From assembly GCA_963829545.1 (NCBI GenBank), contig CAWHIX010000007.1:124001-188000 (forward strand): DNA of 64,000 nucleotides, read 5' to 3'. Of the stretch, positions 56,869-64,000 are shown piece by piece. Under the pieces are notes generated by a model. That model was not told the origin of the DNA. It worked only from the letters and a program-made list of their open reading frames with translations, and searched no databases. The stretch is from JAXGXJ01 sp963829545. Its GTDB lineage: Bacteria > Actinomycetota > Thermoleophilia > RBG-16-64-13. A program made the position numbers and the translations under genes. Every line of letters begins with the position of its first letter. Position 1 is the stretch's first letter.

Positions 56869-58305
56869 ATGGATGAAGTCACTCGCATCAGCGGTCAGAA
56901 CGAGGCCGTCGCCAAGACCATAGACACAGACGTGGTGGTGGTGGGTTTCGGTATTTCGGGCCTCACGGCCGCGCTGTCGGCTTCAGACGCCGGAGCCGGG
57001 GTCGTCGTCCTCGAAAAGGGTGCCAAGAACAACGCCCGGGGCTTCGACGATGGCGCCGTGAATAGCAGCGTCCACATGGAAGCCGGAGTGTCCATCGATC
57101 GGGAAGAACTCATCGGTGAGCTCATGGTCCAGTCCAACTACCGCGCCGACCAGCGCCTGATAACTACCTGGGTGGACAGGAGCGGCGAGACCATCGACTG
57201 GCTGCGCGGGCTCGTGGAACCAAGGGGCGTCGAGGCCTCCCTCCCCACGGGCGGGGCGGAGAAGGAAGGCCCCTACAGAGTGTGGCCCACCGCTGTGAAC
57301 TGGACGGGCCAGAACGTAGGGCTAGCTAAGGAAATGGAAGCCCTGATCGTGGAGAAGGGCGGGGATATCCACTTCAACACCCTCGCAGTGAGCCTGGTGC
57401 GCGAAGGCGAGGGCCGCGTGACTGCCGTCATCGCCAAACAGCCCGATGGCAGTCCTCTCCTTATCAATGCGAAAAAAGGCGTCATCCTGAGTTGCGGTGG
57501 CTACGACGATAACCCCGAGATGATGCAGAGGTACCTGCGTCCTGCCGATCTGCGTGTCGCGCGTCATAACTCCGAGACCGGAGGCTGCGTGGGTGATGGG
57601 CACAACATGGCCCTGGCCCTCGGCGCCGCCATGGACGAAGCGCCGCACTGTCTCATCGTGGGTAACGGGGTCATCCCGGACAAGGACCACACCGAGTTCT
57701 ACCTAGTCATGTTCACCCCCTACCTGCGCGTGGACTGCAACGGCGAACGCTTCGTCAACGAAGATTCCGACTACTGCCGTGCCGCCAACGCCAACGCTCG
57801 TCTACCCAAGGGCTTCCATTGGTCCATCCTCGACTCCACCAAGGAGGAAAGTTGGGCGGGCGACAAGACGACTCTGCTCGACCAGCATGTGCCCGCAGGC
57901 GCCGTGCTCAAAGCCGACACGCTGGAAGAACTGGCCACGAAGACGGACCTGCCGGCGGAGACCCTCAAGGCCACCGTGGAGCGCTACAACAGTCTGGCCG
58001 CTGGTGGCAAGGACGTGGATTTTGGCGTTGAGGCCGGCAAGATGAAGCCGGTCGAGGTCGCTCCCTACTATGCAGTGAAGGTTCTCAACTTCTGCCTAGT
58101 AACGGTTAGCGGTCTGACTATCAACACCAACATGCAGGTGATGGACACCGAAGGCAAGGTAATTCCCGGTCTTTATGCCTCGGGCAACACCAGCGGTGGC
58201 TTCTTCGCCGACACCTACCCCCGCAACGTCCACGGCGCCAGCCATGGACGCGCCATGACCTTCGGTCGCCTCGCGGCCCTGCATGCGGCCTCCCAGGAGG
58301 GCTGA
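56869..58305 (+). CDS. fumarate-reductase/succinate-dehydrogenase-like FAD protein
   Basis: 478 residues, single flavoprotein domain, soluble. FAD fold DVVVVGFGISGLTAALSASD at residues 25-44; LEKGAKNNARGFDDGAVNSS in place of the common GGNSxxAxGG; substrate-cap region; C-terminal second FAD motif VIPGLYASGNTSGGFFADTY and NVHGASHGRAMTFGRLAA. Resembles the flavin subunits of the reductases expanded in Eggerthella-type anaerobes that reduce diverse C=C acceptors. No haem or FMN-binding domain and no Tat signal, so the electron donor must be another protein or NADH. ATG 56869 after the truncated C45 gene. Confidence 0.87.
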   Translation: MDEVTRISGQNEAVAKTIDTDVVVVGFGISGLTAALSASDAGAGVVVLEKGAKNNARGFDDGAVNSSVHMEAGVSIDREELIGELMVQSNYRADQRLITTWVDRSGETIDWLRGLVEPRGVEASLPTGGAEKEGPYRVWPTAVNWTGQNVGLAKEMEALIVEKGGDIHFNTLAVSLVREGEGRVTAVIAKQPDGSPLLINAKKGVILSCGGYDDNPEMMQRYLRPADLRVARHNSETGGCVGDGHNMALALGAAMDEAPHCLIVGNGVIPDKDHTEFYLVMFTPYLRVDCNGERFVNEDSDYCRAANANARLPKGFHWSILDSTKEESWAGDKTTLLDQHVPAGAVLKADTLEELATKTDLPAETLKATVERYNSLAAGGKDVDFGVEAGKMKPVEVAPYYAVKVLNFCLVTVSGLTINTNMQVMDTEGKVIPGLYASGNTSGGFFADTYPRNVHGASHGRAMTFGRLAALHAASQEG

Positions 58306-58306
58306 T

Positions 58307-58542
58307 ATGGCCTCCGGGTCTCACGTGCAACGGACACTCTTCACTCCCCGGAAGGGTCCTCGGTACCGATTCCGACCCCAACAAGCAGGTGGAAGAGGTG
58401 GTCGAGAAGATGCACCAGTTGCTGGCTCGGCGCGGCTTGGGCATCGGTGCCATTGCAGCACACCCTGTTCGTCAGAACGAACGTGGTGTCCCCACGGGCA
58501 ACGACCGCTTGGTGGAAGTCAACGCCACCGCCGCGAGGTAGT
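58307..58542 (+). pseudogene. broken small gene or C-terminal remnant
   Basis: ATG 58307 follows the flavoprotein stop at once but its frame is not protein-like beyond 20 codons. From 58,362 another frame reads DSDPNKQVEEVVEKMHQLLA then PVRQNERGVPTGNDRLVEVN and ends at TAG 58540-58542. This may be one gene with a frame change or the tail of a lost gene. Family not recognised. Confidence 0.35.
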
Positions 58543-58636
58543 CGGGGAGATGGGCGTTATCATCTCGGAAGGACGTGACTTGAAGCATCGATCTGACGAA
58601 GGCAGCCTCTGCCAAGACCACAGGAGGGCTAGAGAC

Positions 58637-59491
58637 ATGACCCGCTCCATAGATCCACTCGTCTCCACAGACTGGCTGCTAGGCCAATTGGGCAGCGACG
58701 GGCTTGTGATCATTGACACCCGACCGGCGGAGGACTACGAGGTCGGCCACATCCCCGGCGCCATCTCCGTGCCCTTCGGCCTGGTCTCGGCATGGGCAGA
58801 TACCGGCGAGTTGATCCTGGAACTGCCCGCCGAAGCAGATCTGTTCAAGACGATCGGGGACTGCGGGATCACCACGGACTCGAGGGTAGTAGTAGTCGGT
58901 CCCATGCCGGCGCCGGGGACCCCACCCTATGCGCTGGCGGACGCCGTCAGAGTCGCCGCGACTCTCATCTATGCTGGGGTCGAGAACGTGGCCGTCCTGG
59001 CCGGCACCTACGCTAAGTGGACAAACGAGGGCAGGCAGACGACAACCGAGGTCCCAGAGGTCACACCGGTCGCCTACAGCAACACCGTGGACAGCGACTC
59101 GTGGATCTCGACCGAGTACGTGAAGGACCGTATCGGCAGGTCGGTCATAATCGACGCGCGAGACCCCGACGGGTATTTCGGGGCGTCCAAAGACCCCTTC
59201 GTCGACATGGGGGGGCACATACCCACAGCCCGGAGCCTGCCCTTGTCCTGGGTGTGGGAGCCAGACAGCACATACAGGCCGGTCGAGTTCATAGAGGGGA
59301 TGGCGGCTGGGGTCATCGGCCCGGACAAGCAGCAGGAGGTCATCTGTTATTGCAGTGCCGGCGGCTATTCCAGCGCGTGGTGGTACCTATTGACCCAGCT
59401 GCTCGGGTACACGAACGTCAAGCTCTACGACGGGTCTCTGGAGGCATGGGTAGAGGAGAACCCCATCGTGGCCTTCACCTGGACGGAGTAG
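58637..59491 (+). CDS. tandem-rhodanese sulfurtransferase
   Basis: 284 residues from ATG 58637 (SD CAGGAGGGC). Two rhodanese domains: the first, STDWLLGQLGSDGLVIIDTR ... HIPGAISVPF, has no active-site Cys; the second, STEYVKDRIGRSVIIDARDP ... HIPTARSLPLSW, carries the active Cys in CYCSAGGYSSAWWYL near residue 238. Thiosulfate or mercaptopyruvate sulfurtransferase class; cytoplasmic. Possible role in sulfur or cyanide handling or cofactor supply for nearby Fe-S proteins (inference). Confidence 0.88.
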   Translation: MTRSIDPLVSTDWLLGQLGSDGLVIIDTRPAEDYEVGHIPGAISVPFGLVSAWADTGELILELPAEADLFKTIGDCGITTDSRVVVVGPMPAPGTPPYALADAVRVAATLIYAGVENVAVLAGTYAKWTNEGRQTTTEVPEVTPVAYSNTVDSDSWISTEYVKDRIGRSVIIDARDPDGYFGASKDPFVDMGGHIPTARSLPLSWVWEPDSTYRPVEFIEGMAAGVIGPDKQQEVICYCSAGGYSSAWWYLLTQLLGYTNVKLYDGSLEAWVEENPIVAFTWTE

Positions 59492-59529
59492 CAGGGGGGA
59501 GGGGGATTCGAAAGCCCTCGCTGCAGGAG

Positions 59530-59589
59530 AGCCTCCCTGTTCGGGCGTGGGATATCCATGATCCCTCACCGAACAGGGAGGCTGCTTTC
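59530..59589. terminator. bidirectional terminator between convergent genes
   Basis: AGCCTCCCTGTTCG (59530-59543) is the exact complement of CGAACAGGGAGGCT (59570-59583), followed by GCTTTCG. Lies between the stops of the rhodanese and the ferredoxin-cupin gene. Confidence 0.75.
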
Positions 59590-59617
59590 GTGCTGATGAG
59601 TCTCGTCAGACTCTCGG

Positions 59618-60403
59618 CTAGAAGCCCTCGTCAGGGAAGAACTCCAGGCCCTCGTCGCGGTCTACCACTTCTCGCGGCAACACCTGGTTGAAACCCTTCT
59701 CCGTGTGTTTGAGACTCTGATTCACCTCGATGAAGAGCCATGGCTTCGTCGTCTTCTTGGGGATCCACGGGCCGTGGGGGAAAAGCGCGGGCATGAACAT
59801 CACGCAACTCTTCGTGATGATGTGTTTCTCTCGCTCCGGCCCGAGATAGAACTCGATCTCAGCACCCAACTCCTCCGGATTCTCCGGGTCTCCTCCGATG
59901 ACGAAGATCAACTCGGGGACTTTGTGGACGTGAGGTGGATGTCCGGCATCCATGAGCTGCTCGGTGAACGGAAGCACCCACTGGACGCAGTAGAAATTGC
60001 AGCCTGGATAGTAGTCGCCGTCGAGTCGGGTGACCCACTTCCAGGGCATGACGTCTATCAATGTGGGCGCGGAATGACCATCCGGATCCTTGGGGGCAAA
60101 ACGGGCGTAGTAATCGTCTGTCTCCGGGTCATAGTGATAGATGTACTTGCTGTACTTGGTGCCGTCGGCCGGCGCCCGGACAGGCCGCGGCTCGCTATTG
60201 TTGTAGACGGCCTCGAACGGGCACCAGTACTCCGTCGCCACGCATTCGCCGCACTCGGTGCATAGCTTCTGATCCAGGGCCACTGACTCGTATACCACGG
60301 AGTGCCTGAGCTTGCCGGGATTGGTGCCCACGAAGGCGCTGCTCGGACACGCGTCTATGCACAGTCCACATTTCACACATCTGTCGTCATCAATGCGATA
60401 CAT
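59618..60403 (-). CDS. ferredoxin-cupin fusion protein
   Basis: 261 residues. The N-terminus is a two-cluster ferredoxin: CVKCGLCIDACP at residues 9-20 and CTECGECVATEYWCPFEAVY near 48-67 (the second with a longer spacing before the fourth Cys). After a Tyr-rich linker (KYIYHYDPETDDYYARF) comes a cupin-like beta domain: HPPHVHKVPELIFVIGGDPE with likely metal ligands His, His and Glu, GAEIEFYLGPEREKHIITKS and a later His in FMPALFPHGPW. An Fe-S module joined to a metal cupin suggests an electron-coupled reaction on a small aromatic or oxo substrate, but no activity is known to me. Divergently controlled TetR gene lies upstream on the same strand. Confidence 0.82.
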   Translation of the reverse strand: MYRIDDDRCVKCGLCIDACPSSAFVGTNPGKLRHSVVYESVALDQKLCTECGECVATEYWCPFEAVYNNSEPRPVRAPADGTKYSKYIYHYDPETDDYYARFAPKDPDGHSAPTLIDVMPWKWVTRLDGDYYPGCNFYCVQWVLPFTEQLMDAGHPPHVHKVPELIFVIGGDPENPEELGAEIEFYLGPEREKHIITKSCVMFMPALFPHGPWIPKKTTKPWLFIEVNQSLKHTEKGFNQVLPREVVDRDEGLEFFPDEGF

Positions 60404-60426
60404 CCGGCCTCCCTTTGCGCTGTCCT

Positions 60427-61077
60427 CTAAAGTACCCGACCTGGCCGTCCAACCTGACCGGCCGCCTCTGCCACGGCTTCACCCTCTGACTGCGCGATCT
60501 GCTCCAGAAGGTCCTCCAGCATCAGCTTCGAGCGTTCCTCTATCCAATGGCTGCCTATGCCCATGATGCACGTCCCCTCCTCGGCCCACCCCCGCGTCCA
60601 GAGGATCCAGGCGACCTGAAGGGGGTCTATCTCTTTGCGGATGGTGCCTTGTTGCTGCCCCTCTCTCACAATCCGAGCCAGATCATCAACAAGCATCAGC
60701 ATCTTTGCGCCCACAACCTCGCGCAGACCCTCATCCGGTGGCGCTGCCGCAAATTCAAAAAGAGCCATGCGGACGGTGACCGCTCGAGATACGAAGTCGG
60801 TGTGGCCAAGACATATGTCGCGCAGTCGCTCCAGAGCGTCGGGATCGGTGCACGATCTGTGCAGCTCGAATATCCCCTCAAACGACGCCTCCAAGGTCGC
60901 AAGCAGGATGTCCTTGCGACTGGCGAAATGGCTGTACAGCGCGGCAGTCGTCACCCCAATCTCTGCGGCGATAAGACTCATCGTGATGCCCCTGACCCCG
61001 TGTTCGGCTGCCAGCCGCATAGCAGCTTCCACGATCTGTCGCTTTCTCTCCCCGGCCTTCAGATAGGGTCTGGCCAC
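60427..61077 (-). CDS. TetR-family regulator
   Basis: 216 residues. N-terminal HTH: RKRQIVEAAMRLAAEHGVRG and ITMSLIAAEIGVTTAALYSH, then FASRKDILLATLEASFEGI. The ligand-binding domain is helical and not recognisable by motif. Its gene stops 23 bases before the ferredoxin-cupin start on the same strand, so the two may be co-transcribed. The palindrome at 61,161 is a candidate operator for self-regulation and for the LuxR gene. Confidence 0.9.
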   Translation of the reverse strand: MARPYLKAGERKRQIVEAAMRLAAEHGVRGITMSLIAAEIGVTTAALYSHFASRKDILLATLEASFEGIFELHRSCTDPDALERLRDICLGHTDFVSRAVTVRMALFEFAAAPPDEGLREVVGAKMLMLVDDLARIVREGQQQGTIRKEIDPLQVAWILWTRGWAEEGTCIMGIGSHWIEERSKLMLEDLLEQIAQSEGEAVAEAAGQVGRPGRVL

Positions 61078-61160
61078 AGGCAGCGCACCTCTTCCGAGCC
61101 TCGGGCGATGGCCCGAGGCGAGTCTCGTTCTAATCGGCTCCCGCTGGTCAGGACCCGCGC

Positions 61161-61195
61161 TGCAAAATACTACTGGACGTTTAGTAGCTTTTGCA
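61161..61195. promoter_or_regulatory. candidate TetR operator
   Basis: TGCAAAA (61161-61167) and TTTTGCA (61189-61195) flank CTACT (61170-61174) and AGTAG (61183-61187), a 35-bp imperfect palindrome 84 bases upstream of the TetR start and ten bases before the repeat copy B. Confidence 0.6.
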
Positions 61196-61204
61196 AGTCC
61201 GACC

Positions 61205-62553
61205 CCGCCGTGATACGCTTTGCACCCAACCCCGGACGCTCTGCGGAGATCGACCAGCGTGATCCAGGCCCATGATGTCGCCTCCTGAACGCCGCGCCCC
61301 CCAGCCCGCCCCGAGCGATCGCGGCCTCGGACCTCACGGGCTCCTACAGCCCAGACTGGCTCGATCGGCCGCCGTCAGTCCCGCGCGCTGTTCGGCCATC
61401 CTCAGCACCCTGAAGGAGATCAGCACGGCCACGGCCGACACGGAAGGCTGCCGGCGGCTGCTGGAGTGCATATCGGCGGAGCTTGAGGCTGAACACGCGG
61501 TGTTGATGCTCTGCAACCCCCTCACGAAGGAGTTGGAGTTCGTAGTCCACAATCAGGATCCGGCCCTGCCGAGAATGTACGTCGACTACTACAGCGATCT
61601 CGACCCCACGGGACTGCCCGAGTACATCAAAGGCAACGTCCCCCCGCCGGCCGGCTCCCCCATCACCACCGTGTTCGACCTCATGGAGGTCGTGGACTAC
61701 AAGTCACTGGTCTCGACGGAGTTCTACAACGACTTCTTCAAGACGGGCAGCATCCACTACGATCTGGTCGCGTTCGTGTCGGCCAACTCGTCGGCGCGCG
61801 GTGCGGTCTGTCTGCACCGAGCTCACGAGCGGAAACCATTTTCCGCCGAAGAAGTGGCCATCCTGGACATGATCGCGCCCTTCGTGGGCAACCACCTGGA
61901 GAAGATGGTGTCCGTGTCCGTCCTCTCCGTCCTCAAGACGGCTTCGGGAAAAGGCGTGATCTTGTGCGACGTCCAGGGACGAGTGCTCTACTGCAACGAG
62001 GTTGCCAGGGAACTCTGCGCGCCCATGAGGAGGATCGACGGTACGTCGCGACTGGTCGAGGACGTGTCCTTCGTCGGATACTCCCTGGACGATCTCAATG
62101 TACTGGCCAAGAGCTGCAACGCGGAGGTCAGCTCTCGCGAGGTGGTCCTCGAGCAAGGTAAGCTGGGCCGGCTCATCACGTTGGAACCCCGCGACGGCGG
62201 CACGCTGGCTTGGGCCGAGCCGCTCAAGGAGCGCTTTGGGCTCAGCACCCGAGAGATCGAGGTCCTGAACCGAGTCATGGCCGGCGGGGCCAACAAGGAG
62301 ATCGCCCAGGCGCTCTTCATCAGTGAGTACACAGTGAAGAAGCACTTACAGGGCATCGCGGCCAAGGTCGGGGCGCGCACGCGCACCTCCATAGCCCACG
62401 CCGTGCGTCAGGAGTTGGGCCTCACTCCCTGACGGTTCCCTCGCACCGCTGCGGTGGACCGCAAAGACTCCACTTTTGTGTACTTGTCCCTGCCCCCTGC
62501 CTTTGGTCAAATGCGAGACGAGAGGACCGCACCGAGGGCGGTCCCGCCTTTGC
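61205..62553 (+). repeat. 1,349-bp direct repeat, copy B
   Basis: Counterpart of 54816-56164 at a constant offset of 6,389 bases; three substitutions, no indels. Same orientation, so the two copies bracket about 5.0 kb (56,165-61,204). Confidence 0.97.
61272..62432 (+). CDS. GAF-LuxR transcriptional regulator, copy B
   Basis: Identical protein to copy A; the only coding difference is a silent Val codon change (GTG to GTC at 62274-62276). GAF-like sensor, PAS-like segment and LuxR HTH as in copy A. It sits divergent from the TetR gene and 156 bases upstream of the amidohydrolase. Because the promoter region is also duplicated only up to 67 bases, the two copies may be expressed differently: copy B is next to the TetR palindrome, copy A is not. 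Confidence 0.85.
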   Translation: MMSPPERRAPQPAPSDRGLGPHGLLQPRLARSAAVSPARCSAILSTLKEISTATADTEGCRRLLECISAELEAEHAVLMLCNPLTKELEFVVHNQDPALPRMYVDYYSDLDPTGLPEYIKGNVPPPAGSPITTVFDLMEVVDYKSLVSTEFYNDFFKTGSIHYDLVAFVSANSSARGAVCLHRAHERKPFSAEEVAILDMIAPFVGNHLEKMVSVSVLSVLKTASGKGVILCDVQGRVLYCNEVARELCAPMRRIDGTSRLVEDVSFVGYSLDDLNVLAKSCNAEVSSREVVLEQGKLGRLITLEPRDGGTLAWAEPLKERFGLSTREIEVLNRVMAGGANKEIAQALFISEYTVKKHLQGIAAKVGARTRTSIAHAVRQELGLTP

Positions 62554-62588
62554 CGGTTCCGAGTCTATCTCTTGGGGGGCTGGTTGAG

Positions 62589-64000
62589 ATGGCGATCTCT
62601 TCCGACTATGACCTGGTGCTGCTCCACGGGAACGTTGTGACGGTGGATCCCTTCTTCTCCATTCGCAGCGCCATTGGCATCCGAGGGAACCGGATCGTGG
62701 CCGTGGGCGCCGACGATGAGATCAAAGGGTCCATCGGGGCGCGCACCGAGGTGGTAGATCTCAAGGGGAGGACCGTCCTTCCCGGCATCAACGATTCGCA
62801 CGCGCACTCTGCGCTCTGGGCCGGGACAAGGCCTCCTTTCGTGCTCGACCTCAGCTATCCAAACGTGAGGTCGGTGGCCGACATTCTCGCCAAGGTGAAA
62901 GAGATGGCGCGGTCTCTCCGCCCCGGGGAGTGGGTGCGAGGCACCGGGTGGGATGCCGGCTATCTGGACGAATGCTTGAAAGACTCTCGCTTTCGCATGC
63001 GCCGTGAGCTGTTGGATTCGATCTCTCCGGATAATCCCGTGGCGCTGGTGGACTTCTCCTTGCATACTCTGTGGGCGAACAGCAGAGCCCTGGAATTGGC
63101 CGGTATCGGCCGCGACACCGCCGACCCGCCCGGCGGGCTCATCGAGAGGGATCCCGATACGGGTGAGCCCACAGGCGTTTTCGTCGAGTTTCCCGCTACC
63201 AGTCTCATCATGGGGCTCATCCCGCCCTGGACCCGGGCGCAGAAGAGGCAGGCCGTCTCTGCGGCCCTCGATGAGATGAACTCTCTGGGGATAACCAGCA
63301 TGACCGAACCGGCTCTCGGACCAGGCGGAGACCGTTTCCAGGGCGGGTTGCTGGGCTCGGAATGCATCGGCGCCTATCAGGACCTACTGGACGATGATCG
63401 GCTCAAGGTGAGGGTGAACGTCCTTTACCTGTTCGGTGAGTATGGCGCCAACTCGCTGGCCGACCTGCAGTCGGCGCTGCCGCTTCTTGGTTTTCACGCG
63501 GACTTCGGCAACGAGAAGCTGAAGATCGGAGGCATCAAGATCTTCGCCGACGGGACCCCTCCCAACCATACGGCTTGGATAAGCCGGGAGTATGTGGGCG
63601 GCGGGCATGGCAGTTTGGCGCTACCTGGGAGTACGGACGAAGAGCGCGTGCGCGAACTTGAAGACATGATTCGTTGCGCCCATGAATTCGGGTTCCAGGT
63701 GGGCGTGCACTGCGTCGGCGATCTGGCCATCGGGGCCACCATCGCCGGCTTCGTCAAGGCTGAGACGGAAGACCCGAAGCGTCTGCGCCATTACGTGATG
63801 CACGTGGATTTCATCACCGCCGAACAGGCGGCGACAGTGGCCCGACATGGTTTTGGGGTGAACATCACGCCCACGCTCCCCTGGACCATCTCCGACATGA
63901 ATGTTGACATCGTCGGCCTGGAGCAGGTGCAAAGGGAGTGGCCATATCGCCTTATCGCAGACGCCGGGTGCCACCTGCAGCCAGTTCTGACGCTCCCTGT
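62589..64000 (+). CDS. amidohydrolase family 3 (YtcJ-like), 3' truncated by window edge
   Basis: 470 codons to the window end, start ATG 62589 (GGTTGAG upstream). Metal-dependent amidohydrolase fold: LVLLHGNVVTVDPFFS, then PGINDSHAHSALWA (metal HxH), WVRGTGWDAGYL, MTEPALGPGG, IKIFADGTPP, QVGVHCVGDLAIG and HYVMHVDFI, with later His and Asp lying at or beyond the edge. YtcJ-like members hydrolyse amides or esters of small molecules. Substrate unknown; proximity to ring-modifying enzymes makes a ring-opening or side-chain hydrolysis role possible (inference). Confidence 0.87.
   Translation, partial: MAISSDYDLVLLHGNVVTVDPFFSIRSAIGIRGNRIVAVGADDEIKGSIGARTEVVDLKGRTVLPGINDSHAHSALWAGTRPPFVLDLSYPNVRSVADILAKVKEMARSLRPGEWVRGTGWDAGYLDECLKDSRFRMRRELLDSISPDNPVALVDFSLHTLWANSRALELAGIGRDTADPPGGLIERDPDTGEPTGVFVEFPATSLIMGLIPPWTRAQKRQAVSAALDEMNSLGITSMTEPALGPGGDRFQGGLLGSECIGAYQDLLDDDRLKVRVNVLYLFGEYGANSLADLQSALPLLGFHADFGNEKLKIGGIKIFADGTPPNHTAWISREYVGGGHGSLALPGSTDEERVRELEDMIRCAHEFGFQVGVHCVGDLAIGATIAGFVKAETEDPKRLRHYVMHVDFITAEQAATVARHGFGVNITPTLPWTISDMNVDIVGLEQVQREWPYRLIADAGCHLQPVLTLP

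Overview
High-GC bacterial chromosome window. The ribosomal/replication order rpsF-ssb-rpsR-DUF2232-rplI-dnaB, the split purine cluster, many GTG/TTG starts, an AmmeMemoRadiSam module, a B12 riboswitch and molybdopterin/flavin enzymes suggest a deep-branching anaerobic actinobacterium (Coriobacteriia- or Thermoleophilia-like). This placement is inferred from gene content and order, not from a phylogeny.

Layout. 1-2.3 kb: end of an ECF vitamin transporter (fused ATPases plus EcfT). 2.3-8 kb: a PASTA-type kinase, a PHP phosphoesterase, and radical SAM, MEMO1 and AMMECR1 genes. 8.1-13.1 kb (minus): an overlapping operon hsp20-lon-archease-rtcB, heavily disrupted by single-base frame changes. 13.3-18.5 kb: M50 protease, UPF0182 membrane protein, DUF3343 Se/S-carrier-like protein, MBL-fold hydrolase. 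18.8-22.6 kb: a thiol-redox and lipoprotein locus with thioredoxin, a thioredoxin-fold protein with an in-frame TGA, a zinc ribbon, lgt, a TlpA-like lipoprotein with an in-frame TGA, and a DUF4349 lipoprotein. 22.8-26.9 kb: ribosomal/replication operon. 28.7-42.6 kb: purA, purD, purE, purB, purF, purM, purN and purH, interrupted by a cobalamin-riboswitch-controlled BtuFCD transporter on the other strand. 42.9-44.2 kb: DUF4405 membrane protein, then tRNA-Lys with its own promoter and terminator. 44.3-46.0 kb: an IS481-like element. 46.2-64 kb: an accessory catabolic region with an old-yellow-enzyme-type reductase, both subunits of a pyrogallol-phloroglucinol transhydroxylase, a fumarate-reductase-like flavoprotein, a rhodanese, a ferredoxin-cupin fusion, an amidohydrolase, two almost identical GAF-LuxR regulators in a 1,349-bp direct repeat, and several gene remnants.

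The most interesting signal is two candidate selenoproteins less than 2 kb apart. Each has an in-frame TGA inside an otherwise continuous thioredoxin-fold reading frame, and each TGA is followed at once by a stable hairpin whose apical loop starts 16 or 17 nt downstream, as in bacterial SECIS elements. A DUF3343 gene, a family tied to selenium use, lies just upstream.

Caution: single-base frame changes occur in many housekeeping genes here, densely between 8 and 13.4 kb, so most broken frames are probably sequence error. The two TGA cases differ because the frame before and after the TGA is the same.
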